Shown here: positions 9,285 through 17,932 of the stretch, piece after piece
Layout: each line of letters starts with the position of its first letter
Position numbering within the stretch: the first letter of the stretch is position 1
NCBI GenBank assembly: GCA_000299095.1
Contig: CP003809.1
Coordinates: forward strand, 558,001-622,000
Direction: 5' to 3'
Origin: an alpha proteobacterium HIMB5
GTDB lineage: Bacteria > Pseudomonadota > Alphaproteobacteria > Pelagibacterales > Pelagibacteraceae
DNA: 64,000 nucleotides
Position numbers and translations under genes: made by a program
The notes under the pieces: generated by a model
What the model saw: only the letters and a program-made list of their open reading frames with translations
The model's database searches: none
Told to the model about the DNA's origin: nothing

Positions 9285-9506
9285 CTATATTAGAATTTTA
9301 TAAAAACCAATTAAGAATAAAGGTATCTGTAATCCAAAGTTAGTAAGTATTGCTTTATCTTTTGAAAGATATCCGGCTACTGTCCAACCAACCACACCTA
9401 AACCGTGGAAATATATATTGATAGGGTAGTAATTAAGATTTGTTAGCAATATTCCTGTTAAAACTAAGAATGTACTAATCCATTTTAAATATTTTTTAAT
9501 AAACAT
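9285..9506 (-). CDS. small membrane protein, function unknown
   Basis: This 73-aa protein has about three short hydrophobic segments (about 9-22, 32-46 and 55-72). I do not recognise a defined function. It resembles short conserved alphaproteobacterial membrane proteins (a DUF6552-like assignment is possible but unverified). It lies downstream of zur on the same strand, separated by 47 bp, so it may be co-transcribed with the zinc locus. It converges on phoB with 6 bp between the stop codons. Confidence 0.65.
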   Translation of the reverse strand: MFIKKYLKWISTFLVLTGILLTNLNYYPINIYFHGLGVVGWTVAGYLSKDKAILTNFGLQIPLFLIGFYKILI

Positions 9507-9553
9507 CAGTAATGTTTATTCCAGTTATGTTAAAGATTTATTAAAATTAAGGA

Positions 9554-9946
9554 TTATCTACACTTTTTACATAATCCAAAAAACTCAAGATTATATTTAC
9601 TATATTTCATACCATCTTTGTCTTTGAAATTAGTTAGGTATTTAGAGAGACTTGCACTGCTAATTTCTGTTACTTTTTCACAGATCTCACAGATTGAAAA
9701 TGCAGTAGCTTTTGATACCTGACAACTTGAATTTTGACAGGCTATAAAAGCATTTCTGCTTTCAATTTTATGAATTTTTCCTATTTCGACTAGTTTATCT
9801 AGTGCTCGATAAACTTGTAATGGAGCTTTAATACCTTTTTTTTGAACATTAAAAAGTATTGAATAAGCTTTCATCGGTTCATGTGATTTATCAATTAAAT
9901 CAAAAATAATTTGTTGATTTTTTGAAAGTGTTTGCATTTTATTCAT
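9554..9946 (-). CDS. zur: zinc uptake regulator Zur (Fur family)
   Basis: The 130-aa Fur-family repressor has a winged-helix N-terminal half, with recognition segment PLQVYRALDKLVE at about 42-54. The C-terminal half is rich in Cys: C70 and C75, the pair C86/C89 (CEIC), and the C-terminal pair C126/C129 (CKKC). The last two CxxC pairs match the structural zinc site of Zur. Clustering with znuABC supports Zur over Fur or PerR. An alternative start at Met4 is equally plausible. It is 15 bp downstream of znuB and probably in a znuCB-zur operon, so it would be autoregulated. Confidence 0.88.
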   Translation of the reverse strand: MNKMQTLSKNQQIIFDLIDKSHEPMKAYSILFNVQKKGIKAPLQVYRALDKLVEIGKIHKIESRNAFIACQNSSCQVSKATAFSICEICEKVTEISSASLSKYLTNFKDKDGMKYSKYNLEFFGLCKKCR

Positions 9947-9961
9947 TCTACTAATTATTAA

Positions 9962-10765
9962 TTAATTTTTCAATTTAATCGATTGCTTTATATTTGATAA
10001 TGACAAAATAAATAAGAATAAAGAAGCTGCTATAATTGATGGTCCAGATGCTGTGTTAAATTCTAATGAGGAAAATAATCCTAAAAAAACAGATAACAAT
10101 CCACCAATTATTGAATAAATTACCATCTTCTGAGGACTTGAAGAAATATTTCTAGCCATTGCAGCTGGAATGATTAGCATACCTGTAATTAATAATAATC
10201 CAACCATCTTAATAGATATTGCAATGATTGCTGCCATTAATATTGTAAATATAGCTTTTGCTCGGTCAGGATTTAAACCTTCTGCTTCAGCTAGTTCATA
10301 ATTAACAGTTGATGCAAACAAAGGTTTCCAAATTAATTTTAAAACCAAGAGGATTAATGCTCCTCCAATCCATATAATTAAAAGATCATCTACAGTAACA
10401 GCTAATATATCTCCAAATAATAACCCCATAATATCAAATCTAATAAATGATAAAAAACCTATAACAACAAGACCTACTGCTAACGATGAGTGAGCTAACA
10501 GACCAAGCAAAGCATCACCTGGTAGATTAGTTCTTTTTTGAAGTTGTATTAAAGTTAAGGCTATCAAAGATGAAATTATAAATACGGACAATGCTATATT
10601 AAACTCCATAGAATAAGCTAGTGTAACTCCAAGTAAAGCAGAATGGGCTAGCGTATCTCCAAAATAAGATAATCTTCTCCAAACAACAAAACATCCAAGA
10701 GGCCCAGTAACTATGGCGACTCCAATACCTGCAATTAAAGCTCTTATAAAAAAATCATCTAACAT
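9962..10765 (-). CDS. znuB: zinc ABC transporter permease ZnuB
   Basis: The 267-aa protein of the ABC-3 metal permease family has about seven to eight hydrophobic segments. It shows the family features RRLSYFGDTLAHSALLG (about 30-46) and the AEAEGLNPDRAK cytoplasmic coupling loop near 157-168. It moves zinc across the inner membrane with ZnuC and ZnuA. Its start abuts the znuC stop without a gap. Confidence 0.93.
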   Translation of the reverse strand: MLDDFFIRALIAGIGVAIVTGPLGCFVVWRRLSYFGDTLAHSALLGVTLAYSMEFNIALSVFIISSLIALTLIQLQKRTNLPGDALLGLLAHSSLAVGLVVIGFLSFIRFDIMGLLFGDILAVTVDDLLIIWIGGALILLVLKLIWKPLFASTVNYELAEAEGLNPDRAKAIFTILMAAIIAISIKMVGLLLITGMLIIPAAMARNISSSPQKMVIYSIIGGLLSVFLGLFSSLEFNTASGPSIIAASLFLFILSLSNIKQSIKLKN

Positions 10766-11512
10766 TTAATTTTTCTTTATTTGACCTTCACTTGTATGAA
10801 CATGATCATGTCTATGTTCGTATCTTGAAAGAATTTGAGACGCTTGTTCACCAAATAAAGCTTTATATTCATTATTTTTTGCAACATCCATCGGAGAACC
10901 TGAGCAACAAACATGACCGTTTAAACAAACTACATGATCTGTAGCACTCATTACTGTATGTAAGTCATGAGATATTAATAAGATACCACAATTCAATTCA
11001 TCAGAAATTTTTTTAATTAGTTCATATAAAGCGATCTCACCTGTAAAATCTACTCCTTGAACCGGCTCGTCTAATACTAGTAACTCTGGTTTTTTTGAAA
11101 TAGCTCTTGCAAGTAGTACTCTTTGAAATTCCCCACCAGATAGGTCGCCTAAATTTTTATCCTTAAGGTGAATAACACCAGTTAAAGAAAGAGCTTCATT
11201 TATTGTTTCTTTATTAAGATTTTCAGTTAATACCATGAAATCATTTACTCTTAGCGGTAGTGTCCAATCAATTGAAATTTTTTGTGGAACATATCCAACT
11301 TTGTTGGTGTATTTTTCGACCGAACCATCAATCTTTTTATAAATACCTAATGCAATTTTAGCTGTTGTACTTTTTCCTGATCCATTAGGACCTATGAGTG
11401 TTACTATTTTACCTTTTTCAACTTGAAGTGATACGTCTTTAACAAGCCATTTATCATTTACACTAAAACCAGCTTTATTTAACTTCACAAGTATATTTTG
11501 ATCTAAGCTCAT
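10766..11512 (-). CDS. znuC: zinc ABC transporter ATP-binding protein ZnuC
   Basis: The 248-aa ATPase has Walker A GPNGSGKST (about 40-48), ABC signature LSGGEFQRVLLARA (near 124-137) and Walker B LLVLDEP (about 144-150). The C-terminus has a short His-rich stretch (HRHDHVH), consistent with a zinc system. It is the first gene of the minus-strand znuCB-zur unit and is divergent from znuA across a spacer that holds Zur-box-like palindromes. Confidence 0.94.
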   Translation of the reverse strand: MSLDQNILVKLNKAGFSVNDKWLVKDVSLQVEKGKIVTLIGPNGSGKSTTAKIALGIYKKIDGSVEKYTNKVGYVPQKISIDWTLPLRVNDFMVLTENLNKETINEALSLTGVIHLKDKNLGDLSGGEFQRVLLARAISKKPELLVLDEPVQGVDFTGEIALYELIKKISDELNCGILLISHDLHTVMSATDHVVCLNGHVCCSGSPMDVAKNNEYKALFGEQASQILSRYEHRHDHVHTSEGQIKKN

Positions 11513-11532
11513 TTTATTCCTTGACTTGAATA

Positions 11533-11547
11533 TGTTATATTATTACA
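11533..11547. promoter_or_regulatory. candidate Zur operator 1 (imperfect palindrome)
   Basis: TGTTATATTATTACA is a 15-mer one base different from the perfect palindrome that follows 18 bp further on (start to start). It lies in the 70-bp spacer between divergent znuC and znuA. The GTTATA..TATAAC core agrees with known alphaproteobacterial Zur boxes. A possible -35 TTGACT (11521-11526) sits just upstream on the plus strand, so binding here would block RNA polymerase. Confidence 0.65.
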
Positions 11548-11550
11548 TAG

Positions 11551-11565
11551 TGTTATATTATAACA
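11551..11565. promoter_or_regulatory. candidate Zur operator 2 (perfect 7-1-7 palindrome)
   Basis: TGTTATATTATAACA is a perfect inverted repeat (TGTTATA / TATAACA around a central T), the classic form of a Fur/Zur-family operator. It ends 17 bp before the znuA ATG at 11583. With the copy at 11533-11547 it should allow zinc-loaded Zur to silence both znuA and znuCB-zur. Confidence 0.75.
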
Positions 11566-11582
11566 ATTTAAATATACAATAT

Positions 11583-12644
11583 ATGAAAAACAATAAAAAA
11601 TTACCAATTTTCTTATCAATACTTTCATTCTTAACTATTTTTATACCAGCGAATGCTGAAATTAAAGTAGTTACTTCAATCAAGCCTATTCATTCATTAG
11701 CAAGTTATTTAATGGATGGAGTAGCAAAACCAGATTTAATAGTGGACGGATACGCATCACCTCATGGATTTGCTTTGAAACCGTCTCATGCAAAAATGTT
11801 ACAAAGCGCTGATTTGATATTCTGGGTTGGTGAAGATTTGGAAAATTTTTTAGAAAAACCATTAAATTCAATAGCAAAAAAAGCTGAAAAGATAGAATTA
11901 TTAGAAATTAAAGGATTAACAAAATTAAAATTCAGAGAAAGAAATATTTTTGATGAACATGATGATCATGGACATGATGATCATGCAAAAAAGGAAGATG
12001 AACACGATGATCACGATCATGATAAAGAGAGTCATAAAGAAGATGAACATGATGATCACGATCATGATAAAGAGAGTCATAAAGAAGATGAACATGATGA
12101 TCACGATCATGATGAGCACGGGCATGAAGGACATGCACATGGTGAATATGATCCACATATTTGGTTGGATCCAATGAATGCAAAATTGATTTTAAGCGAA
12201 ATGGCAGAACACTTGATCGAAAATGATCAAAAAAATGAAGCTAAATATAAAGCAAACTTAAAAAAAGCACATAAAGATTTAGATAAATTAACTAAGAAAG
12301 TTAAATCTGAATTAAACAAAGATTTCAAATCAATCGTCTTTCATGATGCTTATCAATACTTTGAAAAAAGATTTGATGTAAATGTATTAGGTGCTTTCAC
12401 TGTAAATACTGATGTTATGCCTGGAGCAGAACAATTAGCAGAAATTAGAGAAATAATTGAACATGACAAAGTAAGTTGTGTATTTTCTGAGCCTCAATTT
12501 AACCCTGATATAATCAAAGCAGTTGCTAAAGATATGAATATTCAAACTGGCGTTATAGATCCTTTAGGAGCTACACTTAACCCAGGAAAAGATTTATATT
12601 TTGATTTAATTAGCAACATGTCAAAATCTTTTAAAGGTTGTTAA
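11583..12644 (+). CDS. znuA: periplasmic zinc-binding protein ZnuA
   Basis: This zinc-binding protein has a signal peptide (about 1-25, ending IFIPANA) and 353 aa in all. The start at 11583 is preferred over an in-frame ATG at 11526, because the intervening sequence is the operator region and the signal peptide begins at 11583. Cluster 9 binding-protein motifs include the early His near TSIKPIHSL, then EYDPHIWLDP after the loop, VFHDAYQYF and FSEPQF. Between about residues 124 and 190 lies a long His/Asp-rich metal-binding loop built of 15-residue repeats (EDEHDDHDHDKESHK). The protein captures zinc and hands it to ZnuB. Confidence 0.95.
   Translation: MKNNKKLPIFLSILSFLTIFIPANAEIKVVTSIKPIHSLASYLMDGVAKPDLIVDGYASPHGFALKPSHAKMLQSADLIFWVGEDLENFLEKPLNSIAKKAEKIELLEIKGLTKLKFRERNIFDEHDDHGHDDHAKKEDEHDDHDHDKESHKEDEHDDHDHDKESHKEDEHDDHDHDEHGHEGHAHGEYDPHIWLDPMNAKLILSEMAEHLIENDQKNEAKYKANLKKAHKDLDKLTKKVKSELNKDFKSIVFHDAYQYFEKRFDVNVLGAFTVNTDVMPGAEQLAEIREIIEHDKVSCVFSEPQFNPDIIKAVAKDMNIQTGVIDPLGATLNPGKDLYFDLISNMSKSFKGC
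11994..12128 (+). repeat. 45-bp in-frame tandem repeat in the znuA His-rich loop
   Basis: Units lie at 11994-12038, 12039-12083 and 12084-12128. Units 1 and 2 differ by a single base (C/T in a His codon). Unit 3 is identical to unit 2 for its first 30 bases and then diverges. The near-identity at DNA level points to recent slippage or unequal-exchange expansion. Each unit adds five His residues to the loop. Confidence 0.93.
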
Positions 12645-12686
12645 ATAAAAATTGATCTTTAGCTATAAATAATATCTAATAATGGG

Positions 12687-13685
12687 ATGAGTACAGTTTC
12701 CCTAACACTAGATGAAATATTTGATTTAGCTAAAAAGACTTTATTAGCTAATGGATGTGATGAAAATACAGCATCTATTCTTGCCGATTTAATTAGAAAT
12801 GCTGAAAAAGATGGTTCTTTATCTCATGGTCTCTTTAGATTACCAGCTTATGTTTCAGGATTAAAAAGTGGGAAGATAAATGGCAAAGGAAAACCTGAAG
12901 TAAAAAAGATTTCACCTTCAGTTATAAAAGTTGAAGGAAATAATAGCTTAGCCCCAGTAGTTTTAAATAAAGGATTACCAGAACTTGTTAAAGCAGCTAA
13001 AGAAAATGGTGTTGCAGTTTTAGCAATAAACAATTCTCATCACATGGCTGCTATGTGGCCAGAGACAGAAAAATTAGCTGAAGAAGGTTTAGTAGCATTT
13101 GCATGTACATCTTATAAGCCGGCTGTTGCCCCAGCTGGTGCAATCAAACCTTTGTTTGGTACAAATCCAATTTCATTTGCATGGCCTAGACCAGGAAAAA
13201 CTCCTGTAGTTTATGATATGGCTACGGCATCCATGGCTATGGGTGAAGTTCAAGTTGCTAAGCGAGAAGGTCATAAAGTTCCTTTAGGTACAGGATTAAC
13301 TAAAGATGGAAAAGAAACAACGGATCCAGGAGAAATTGCAGATGGTGGTGTATTGTTACCTTTCGGTGGTTACAAAGGCTCAGCTATTGCAATGATGGTT
13401 GAATTAATGGCAGGCGCTTTAGTAGGTGATAATTTTAGTTATGAAACAGCTGCAAAAGATAATAATGATGGAGGACCGCCAAGTGGGGGAGAATTTATTC
13501 TAGCAATTTGCCCAAACAAAACTTCAGGTACTAATTGGCAAAAACATTCAGAAAAATTTTTTGAAAAAATGAAATCTATGGGTGAAGTAAGACTTCCTGG
13601 TGAAAGAAGACATAAAAATAGATTGGATACTGGTCCAAGAAATATTAACGAAGAATTAGTTAATAAGATTAAATCTCTAAGCTAA
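12687..13685 (+). CDS. Ldh2/YbiC-family NAD(P)H-dependent oxidoreductase
   Basis: The 332-aa protein belongs to the malate/L-lactate dehydrogenase-2 family, which includes YbiC, ureidoglycolate dehydrogenase and delta1-piperideine-2-carboxylate reductase (DpkA). Visible family motifs are SHGLFRLPAYV (about 38-48), the catalytic-site INNSHHMAAMWP (about 110-121), GTNPISFAWPRP (about 153-164) and LPFGGYKGSAIAMMVEL (about 226-242). The substrate cannot be read from the sequence. DpkA-like reduction of cyclic imines is the assignment I lean to. It stands alone between znuA and convergent xthA, and its end overlaps xthA by 9 bp. Confidence 0.82.
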   Translation: MSTVSLTLDEIFDLAKKTLLANGCDENTASILADLIRNAEKDGSLSHGLFRLPAYVSGLKSGKINGKGKPEVKKISPSVIKVEGNNSLAPVVLNKGLPELVKAAKENGVAVLAINNSHHMAAMWPETEKLAEEGLVAFACTSYKPAVAPAGAIKPLFGTNPISFAWPRPGKTPVVYDMATASMAMGEVQVAKREGHKVPLGTGLTKDGKETTDPGEIADGGVLLPFGGYKGSAIAMMVELMAGALVGDNFSYETAAKDNNDGGPPSGGEFILAICPNKTSGTNWQKHSEKFFEKMKSMGEVRLPGERRHKNRLDTGPRNINEELVNKIKSLS

Positions 13686-14453
13686 AGTAATCTCAATCGG
13701 TGTGTGGTCAGATGGTTTTTCTCTGCCCCTTGGATCTTTATTTATATTAATCTCTTTAACACTATCTATTAAAGAATTTGATACTAAGAAATGGTCAATC
13801 CTCATGCCATTATTTTTTTGCCAAGCACCTCTCATATAATCCCAAAAAGTATAACCTTCTTTGTCTTCATAAAAATGTCTGTACACATCATTAAGACCAA
13901 GATTTAACATCTCTCTATATTTTTTTCTTATTTCCAATCTAAATAATGCATCATCTTCGAAGCTTTTTGGATTATAAACATCTTCAGCAGAAGGAATTAT
14001 ATTAAAATCACCAGCTAAAATAATGTTTGAATTTTTTTTACTTAAAGATTTAAGCTGTTTGATTAGTTGATTTATCCAATCTTTTTTATATTCATATTTT
14101 TCTGTATCTACTGGATTACCATTTGGAGTGTAAATATTTATTAACTGAATTTTCTTTTTTTTATACTCAAGTTCAGCAGAAATAATTCTTGATTGTTTTA
14201 ATTTATCTTTAATTAAATCTATTCTAATATTCGAAAGCTTGTTTTTTGAAATTATTGCAACACCATTATAACTTTTCTGTCCAAAAACATGACACTCGTA
14301 ATCCATAGAGGCGAAATCATCATAAGGAAAATTAACATCTTCAGTTTTAATTTCCTGCATCATTAGTATTTCGGGTTTATATTTTAGTAAATAACTCTTA
14401 ATATTTTCTATTCTAGCCCTTACAGAGTTGACATTCCAGGATGATATTTTCAT
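13677..14453 (-). CDS. xthA: exodeoxyribonuclease III (AP endonuclease)
   Basis: The 258-aa protein belongs to the exonuclease III / EEP superfamily. Motifs are WNVNSVRAR (about 6-14), LMMQEIKTED with the metal-binding Glu (about 34), GVAIISK, LAGDFNIIP (catalytic Asp/Asn) and the C-terminal SDHTPI catalytic His. It repairs abasic sites and trims 3' ends in DNA. The start at 14453 is chosen because the 10 extra upstream residues in the open frame (hydrophobic, ending in Met) precede the conserved MKISSWNV beginning. The ATG overlaps the erpA stop codon. Confidence 0.93.
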   Translation of the reverse strand: MKISSWNVNSVRARIENIKSYLLKYKPEILMMQEIKTEDVNFPYDDFASMDYECHVFGQKSYNGVAIISKNKLSNIRIDLIKDKLKQSRIISAELEYKKKKIQLINIYTPNGNPVDTEKYEYKKDWINQLIKQLKSLSKKNSNIILAGDFNIIPSAEDVYNPKSFEDDALFRLEIRKKYREMLNLGLNDVYRHFYEDKEGYTFWDYMRGAWQKNNGMRIDHFLVSNSLIDSVKEININKDPRGREKPSDHTPIEITLA

Positions 14454-14770
14454 TAAAGAGAAAAAGAAACACCACAACCACAAGAAGATTTTGTTTGTGG
14501 GTTAGTAATTTTGAACTGTTCACCAATTAATTCAGATACATAATCTACTTCTGAGCCTTTTAACAAATCTGCAGAAGTCTTATCAATTAAGATATTTTCA
14601 TAATTTAGATCATCTTCATTTTTACTCTGATCAAAAGTGAATTCATATTGAAAACCGGAGCAACCACCACCTTTAATAGCGATTCTAAAAAAACTTCCCT
14701 TATCTTTTTTTGATAATAAATTAGTTATTTGTTTTAACGCTTTATCAGTAAATTTAATTTCTTTAATCAT
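14453..14770 (-). CDS. erpA: iron-sulfur cluster insertion protein (ErpA/IscA/HesB family)
   Basis: The 105-aa A-type carrier has the three conserved Cys: one in GGGCSGFQYEF (about 34-44) and the C-terminal pair in SSCGCGV (about 97-103). A-type carriers deliver Fe-S clusters to apo-proteins. The erpA-xthA order with overlapping stop/start is common in alphaproteobacteria. The choice among ErpA, IscA and SufA is by context only. Confidence 0.88.
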   Translation of the reverse strand: MIKEIKFTDKALKQITNLLSKKDKGSFFRIAIKGGGCSGFQYEFTFDQSKNEDDLNYENILIDKTSADLLKGSEVDYVSELIGEQFKITNPQTKSSCGCGVSFSL

Positions 14771-14820
14771 AAATGAACACTGTTATTACTAATATAATAC
14801 TTAATTTTTATATTTAAAGA

Positions 14821-15939
14821 ATGAAAAATTACTCAAACATTGGGGAATTCAAAAGTAAAGGGAGGTTATTTAAAGAATCACTTTCTAAATACAGATCTCC
14901 ATTTCAAAGGGATAGAGATAGAATTATTCATAGTGCTTCATTTAGAAGATTGAAACATAAAACTCAGGTTTTTGTTAATACAGAAGGTGATCATTTTAGA
15001 ACTAGAATTACACATTCAATTGAAGTTGCCCAGATAGCAAGATCAATTTCAAAATATTTAAAATTGAATGAAGACTTAGCAGAAACTCTAAGTCTTGCTC
15101 ATGATCTAGGCCATACTCCTTTTGGTCATGCAGGCGAAGATGCATTAAGTGAATGTATGGAAAATTATGGTGGTTTTGACCATAACTTACAAACATTGAG
15201 AATTATTATGTTTCTTGAAAATAAATATCTAAAGTTTGATGGTTTAAATCTTACAATTGAAACTTTAGATGGTTTATTAAAACATAATGGTCCTCCAAAA
15301 GATCTTAATTTAGTAGACCAGTTAATTGGACTTCGATCATTTAAAAATATGATCACTTATAAAAATCAGCCCTCATTAGAGGCTCAAATTTCAGCTATAT
15401 CAGATGATATTGCTTATAATAATCATGATATTCAGGATGGTATAAAAGCAAATTTGTTTAAATTGGAAGAGTTAATTGAAATTAAATTTTTTAAAGATAT
15501 TTATAAAAAATATAAAAACAAAATAAATAAGACTAATTATAAAATTGCTATTTACCAAATTATAAGAGACTCAATAGATTTGATGATCAAAGATTTAATA
15601 ATGAATACTCAGACAAATCTTAAAAATAATAGAATTAAGACAATTAACGATGTCAAAAAGACTGACAAAATGGTTGTTAGATTTTCAAACGTTATGCAAT
15701 CTTCATTAGATGAAATCAGATTTTTTTTAAGAGTAAATATGTATGATAATAAAAACGTTTTACTGAAAAATAATAATGGAAAAAAAATTATTAAGATTTT
15801 ATTTGATAAAATTAAGAATAAACCTCTTAAATATATTTCTAAAAAGCAACTTTCTAAAGATAAATACAGAGCAATAGCAGATTATATTTCTGGTATGACA
15901 GACAGATATGCAATTAATTTAAACAAAGGTCTTAAATGA
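14821..15939 (+). CDS. dgt: dGTP triphosphohydrolase-like HD-domain protein
   Basis: The 372-aa protein belongs to the dGTPase (Dgt) family. It has an N-terminal RDRIIHSASFRRLKHKTQVF segment (about 33-52), metal-binding His65 in RITHSIEVAQ, and HD pair H94-D95 in LAHDLGHTPFGHAGEDAL. It hydrolyses dNTPs to nucleosides and triphosphate, balancing nucleotide pools. It is divergent from erpA and overlaps argS by 4 bp, as is usual in alphaproteobacteria. Confidence 0.92.
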   Translation: MKNYSNIGEFKSKGRLFKESLSKYRSPFQRDRDRIIHSASFRRLKHKTQVFVNTEGDHFRTRITHSIEVAQIARSISKYLKLNEDLAETLSLAHDLGHTPFGHAGEDALSECMENYGGFDHNLQTLRIIMFLENKYLKFDGLNLTIETLDGLLKHNGPPKDLNLVDQLIGLRSFKNMITYKNQPSLEAQISAISDDIAYNNHDIQDGIKANLFKLEELIEIKFFKDIYKKYKNKINKTNYKIAIYQIIRDSIDLMIKDLIMNTQTNLKNNRIKTINDVKKTDKMVVRFSNVMQSSLDEIRFFLRVNMYDNKNVLLKNNNGKKIIKILFDKIKNKPLKYISKKQLSKDKYRAIADYISGMTDRYAINLNKGLK

Positions 15940-17669
15940 ATATTTTTGATTTATATTTAGATAGAATTAAAGATGTATTGAGTTCTTTGTCAAAAAATAA
16001 TGAAATTATTTTACCTGAAAGTTTAGAAGGTATAAATGCAGAAATACCACCTGCAAAATTTGATTGTGATATTTCTACTAACGTTGCAATGGTATTATCA
16101 AAAGCAAACAAAAAGTCTCCGATAGATCTTGGAAATGTAATATCTAAATCTTTAGTTGAAAAAGATAAGATGATTGAAAAGGCTGAAGTAGTCAAACCAG
16201 GATTTATTAATATCAATTTGAAACCAGAATTTTGGACTAATTTTTCAAAAGAGATATTAGGAAATTCAAAATCTTTTGGGAAAAATGAAAAAGAAAAAAA
16301 ACATAATTATCTAGTTGAATTTGTATCTGCTAACCCAACTGGACCATTACATGTAGGCCATTGTAGAGGTGCCATATTAGGTGATGTTATTTCTAATGTT
16401 TTATTATTTAATAATCATAAAGTAACAAAAGAATATTACGTAAATGATTATGGAAATCAGATAATTAATTTTACTAAGTCTGTTTATTTTAGAATTAGAG
16501 AAATTTTATTCAGTGAAAAATTTCCAATTGAAAATGAAGATTTATATCCTGGTGATTATTTAATTGATTTTGCAAAAAATATTTCCTCTGAGAATAAAGA
16601 TATAGATTTTAGCAATTATGAGAAAATTTCTTCTAATCTTACTGAATTATCAATCGAACAAGCTTTAAAACTGATAAAGAAAAATTTAGAAAGTCTTGGC
16701 ATTATTCATGATAATTTTGTTAGTGAAAAAAAATTGGTTGCAAATAATGAAGTTCAAGATGTTATTAAATATTTAACTAACAATAACTTTGTTTATACAG
16801 GAAAAATCAAAGCTCCTGAAGGAGAAGATAATAACAATTGGGTGGAACGTGATCAGCTACTTTTTAAATCAACAGATTTTGGAGATGATAAAGATAGAGC
16901 TTTACAAAAATCTGATGGATCTTGGACGTATTTTGCTAGCGATGTTGCTTATCATAAAAACAAGTTAGACAGAAAATTTGATTATTTAATCAATATACTT
17001 GGCGCTGATCATGCTGGTTATATTAAAAGAATTACTTCTTCTGTTGATGCGCTTTCAAATTCTAAGAATAAATTAATTTGTAAAGTTAGCCAGTTAGTTA
17101 AATTAATTAAAGACAATAAACCTTTTAAGATGTCAAAACGAAAAGGTGATTATATTACTGTTGATGATTTAATTAATGAAGTTGGTAAAGATGCTACGAG
17201 ATTTATTATGTTAAACAGAAGTAGTGATGTTGAATTAGATTTTGATTTTGATAACGTAATTGAAAAATCAAAAGATAATCCCCTTTACTATGTGCAATAT
17301 GCATACGCTAGGATTTCATCTGTATTTAGACATTTAGGAAAAGATATCAATAAAGATTTAGATATAAAAAATTTTAATTTTAAATATTCAAAAGAGGAAA
17401 TAAAAATATTAAAGAAAATATCTGAATGGCCAAAATGTATTGATACATCATGTAAGAAGTTGGAACCTCATAGGGTGCCTAGCTATTTATATGAACTTTC
17501 ATCTGAATTTCATTCATACTGGAATTTAGGTAAAGATAATCCAGAAAAAAGATTCATAAATGAAAATAAAGAAATATCTGATGAAAAATTAGTTTTTTTA
17601 AAGGTTATCTCGAATTTGATAAAATCTGGTATGGGAATTGTTGGAGTTTCGACACCTGAGAAAATGTAA
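15936..17669 (+). CDS. argS: arginyl-tRNA synthetase
   Basis: The 577-aa class I synthetase shows an Arg-tRNA N-terminal domain, the HIGH-type motif HVGH (about 139-142, within NPTGPLHVGHCRGA), a DYGNQ motif at about 170-174 and the KMSKR loop (about 398-402). The C-terminal anticodon-binding DALR domain ends at VGVSTPEKM. It charges tRNA-Arg. The start overlaps dgt (ATGA) and the stop overlaps the next ATG. Confidence 0.97.
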   Translation: MNIFDLYLDRIKDVLSSLSKNNEIILPESLEGINAEIPPAKFDCDISTNVAMVLSKANKKSPIDLGNVISKSLVEKDKMIEKAEVVKPGFININLKPEFWTNFSKEILGNSKSFGKNEKEKKHNYLVEFVSANPTGPLHVGHCRGAILGDVISNVLLFNNHKVTKEYYVNDYGNQIINFTKSVYFRIREILFSEKFPIENEDLYPGDYLIDFAKNISSENKDIDFSNYEKISSNLTELSIEQALKLIKKNLESLGIIHDNFVSEKKLVANNEVQDVIKYLTNNNFVYTGKIKAPEGEDNNNWVERDQLLFKSTDFGDDKDRALQKSDGSWTYFASDVAYHKNKLDRKFDYLINILGADHAGYIKRITSSVDALSNSKNKLICKVSQLVKLIKDNKPFKMSKRKGDYITVDDLINEVGKDATRFIMLNRSSDVELDFDFDNVIEKSKDNPLYYVQYAYARISSVFRHLGKDINKDLDIKNFNFKYSKEEIKILKKISEWPKCIDTSCKKLEPHRVPSYLYELSSEFHSYWNLGKDNPEKRFINENKEISDEKLVFLKVISNLIKSGMGIVGVSTPEKM

Positions 17670-17932
17670 TGCTGAAAGAAATAAAATATTTAATTTTTAC
17701 AATTATAATTTTTTTATTTCTTTTTTTTACAGGTAAATATTATTTTTCAGATGAATATAAAAAAAAATCTTACAGGTCTTTAAATAATATTAACAATAAA
17801 ATAGATAATTATTCATCAAAGCTACCTATTTTGGAAAGTGATACAGATAATATTGTCGAATATGTTAAGCAAAATACTAAAAAAAAGAAAAAATTTAATT
17901 TTTGGAAATTATTAGAAGATGATAAAGAGTAG
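17669..17932 (+). CDS. small single-pass membrane protein in the argS-nagZ slot
   Basis: The 87-aa protein has one N-terminal transmembrane helix (about 7-25) and a short Lys/Asn/Asp-rich tail. I recognise no catalytic domain. In many alphaproteobacteria the gene between argS and nagZ encodes a membrane-anchored SPOR-domain protein. This product has the anchor but is too short to hold a SPOR domain (about 70-75 aa), so it may be a reduced remnant or an unrelated anchor. It overlaps argS by 1 bp and nagZ by 14 bp. Confidence 0.75.
   Translation: MLKEIKYLIFTIIIFLFLFFTGKYYFSDEYKKKSYRSLNNINNKIDNYSSKLPILESDTDNIVEYVKQNTKKKKKFNFWKLLEDDKE

Noticed and set aside
11526..11582. N-terminal extension of ZnuA from an upstream in-frame ATG.
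   Set aside because: The extension would be translated from the operator palindromes and would precede a complete signal peptide. The ATG at 11583 is the sensible start.
11925..12183. Several open frames rich in His, Met and Ile overlapping the znuA loop on both strands.
   Set aside because: They are shadows produced by the repetitive GAT/CAT/CAC codons of the His-rich loop. ZnuA is complete in its own frame and the shadows have no homology features.
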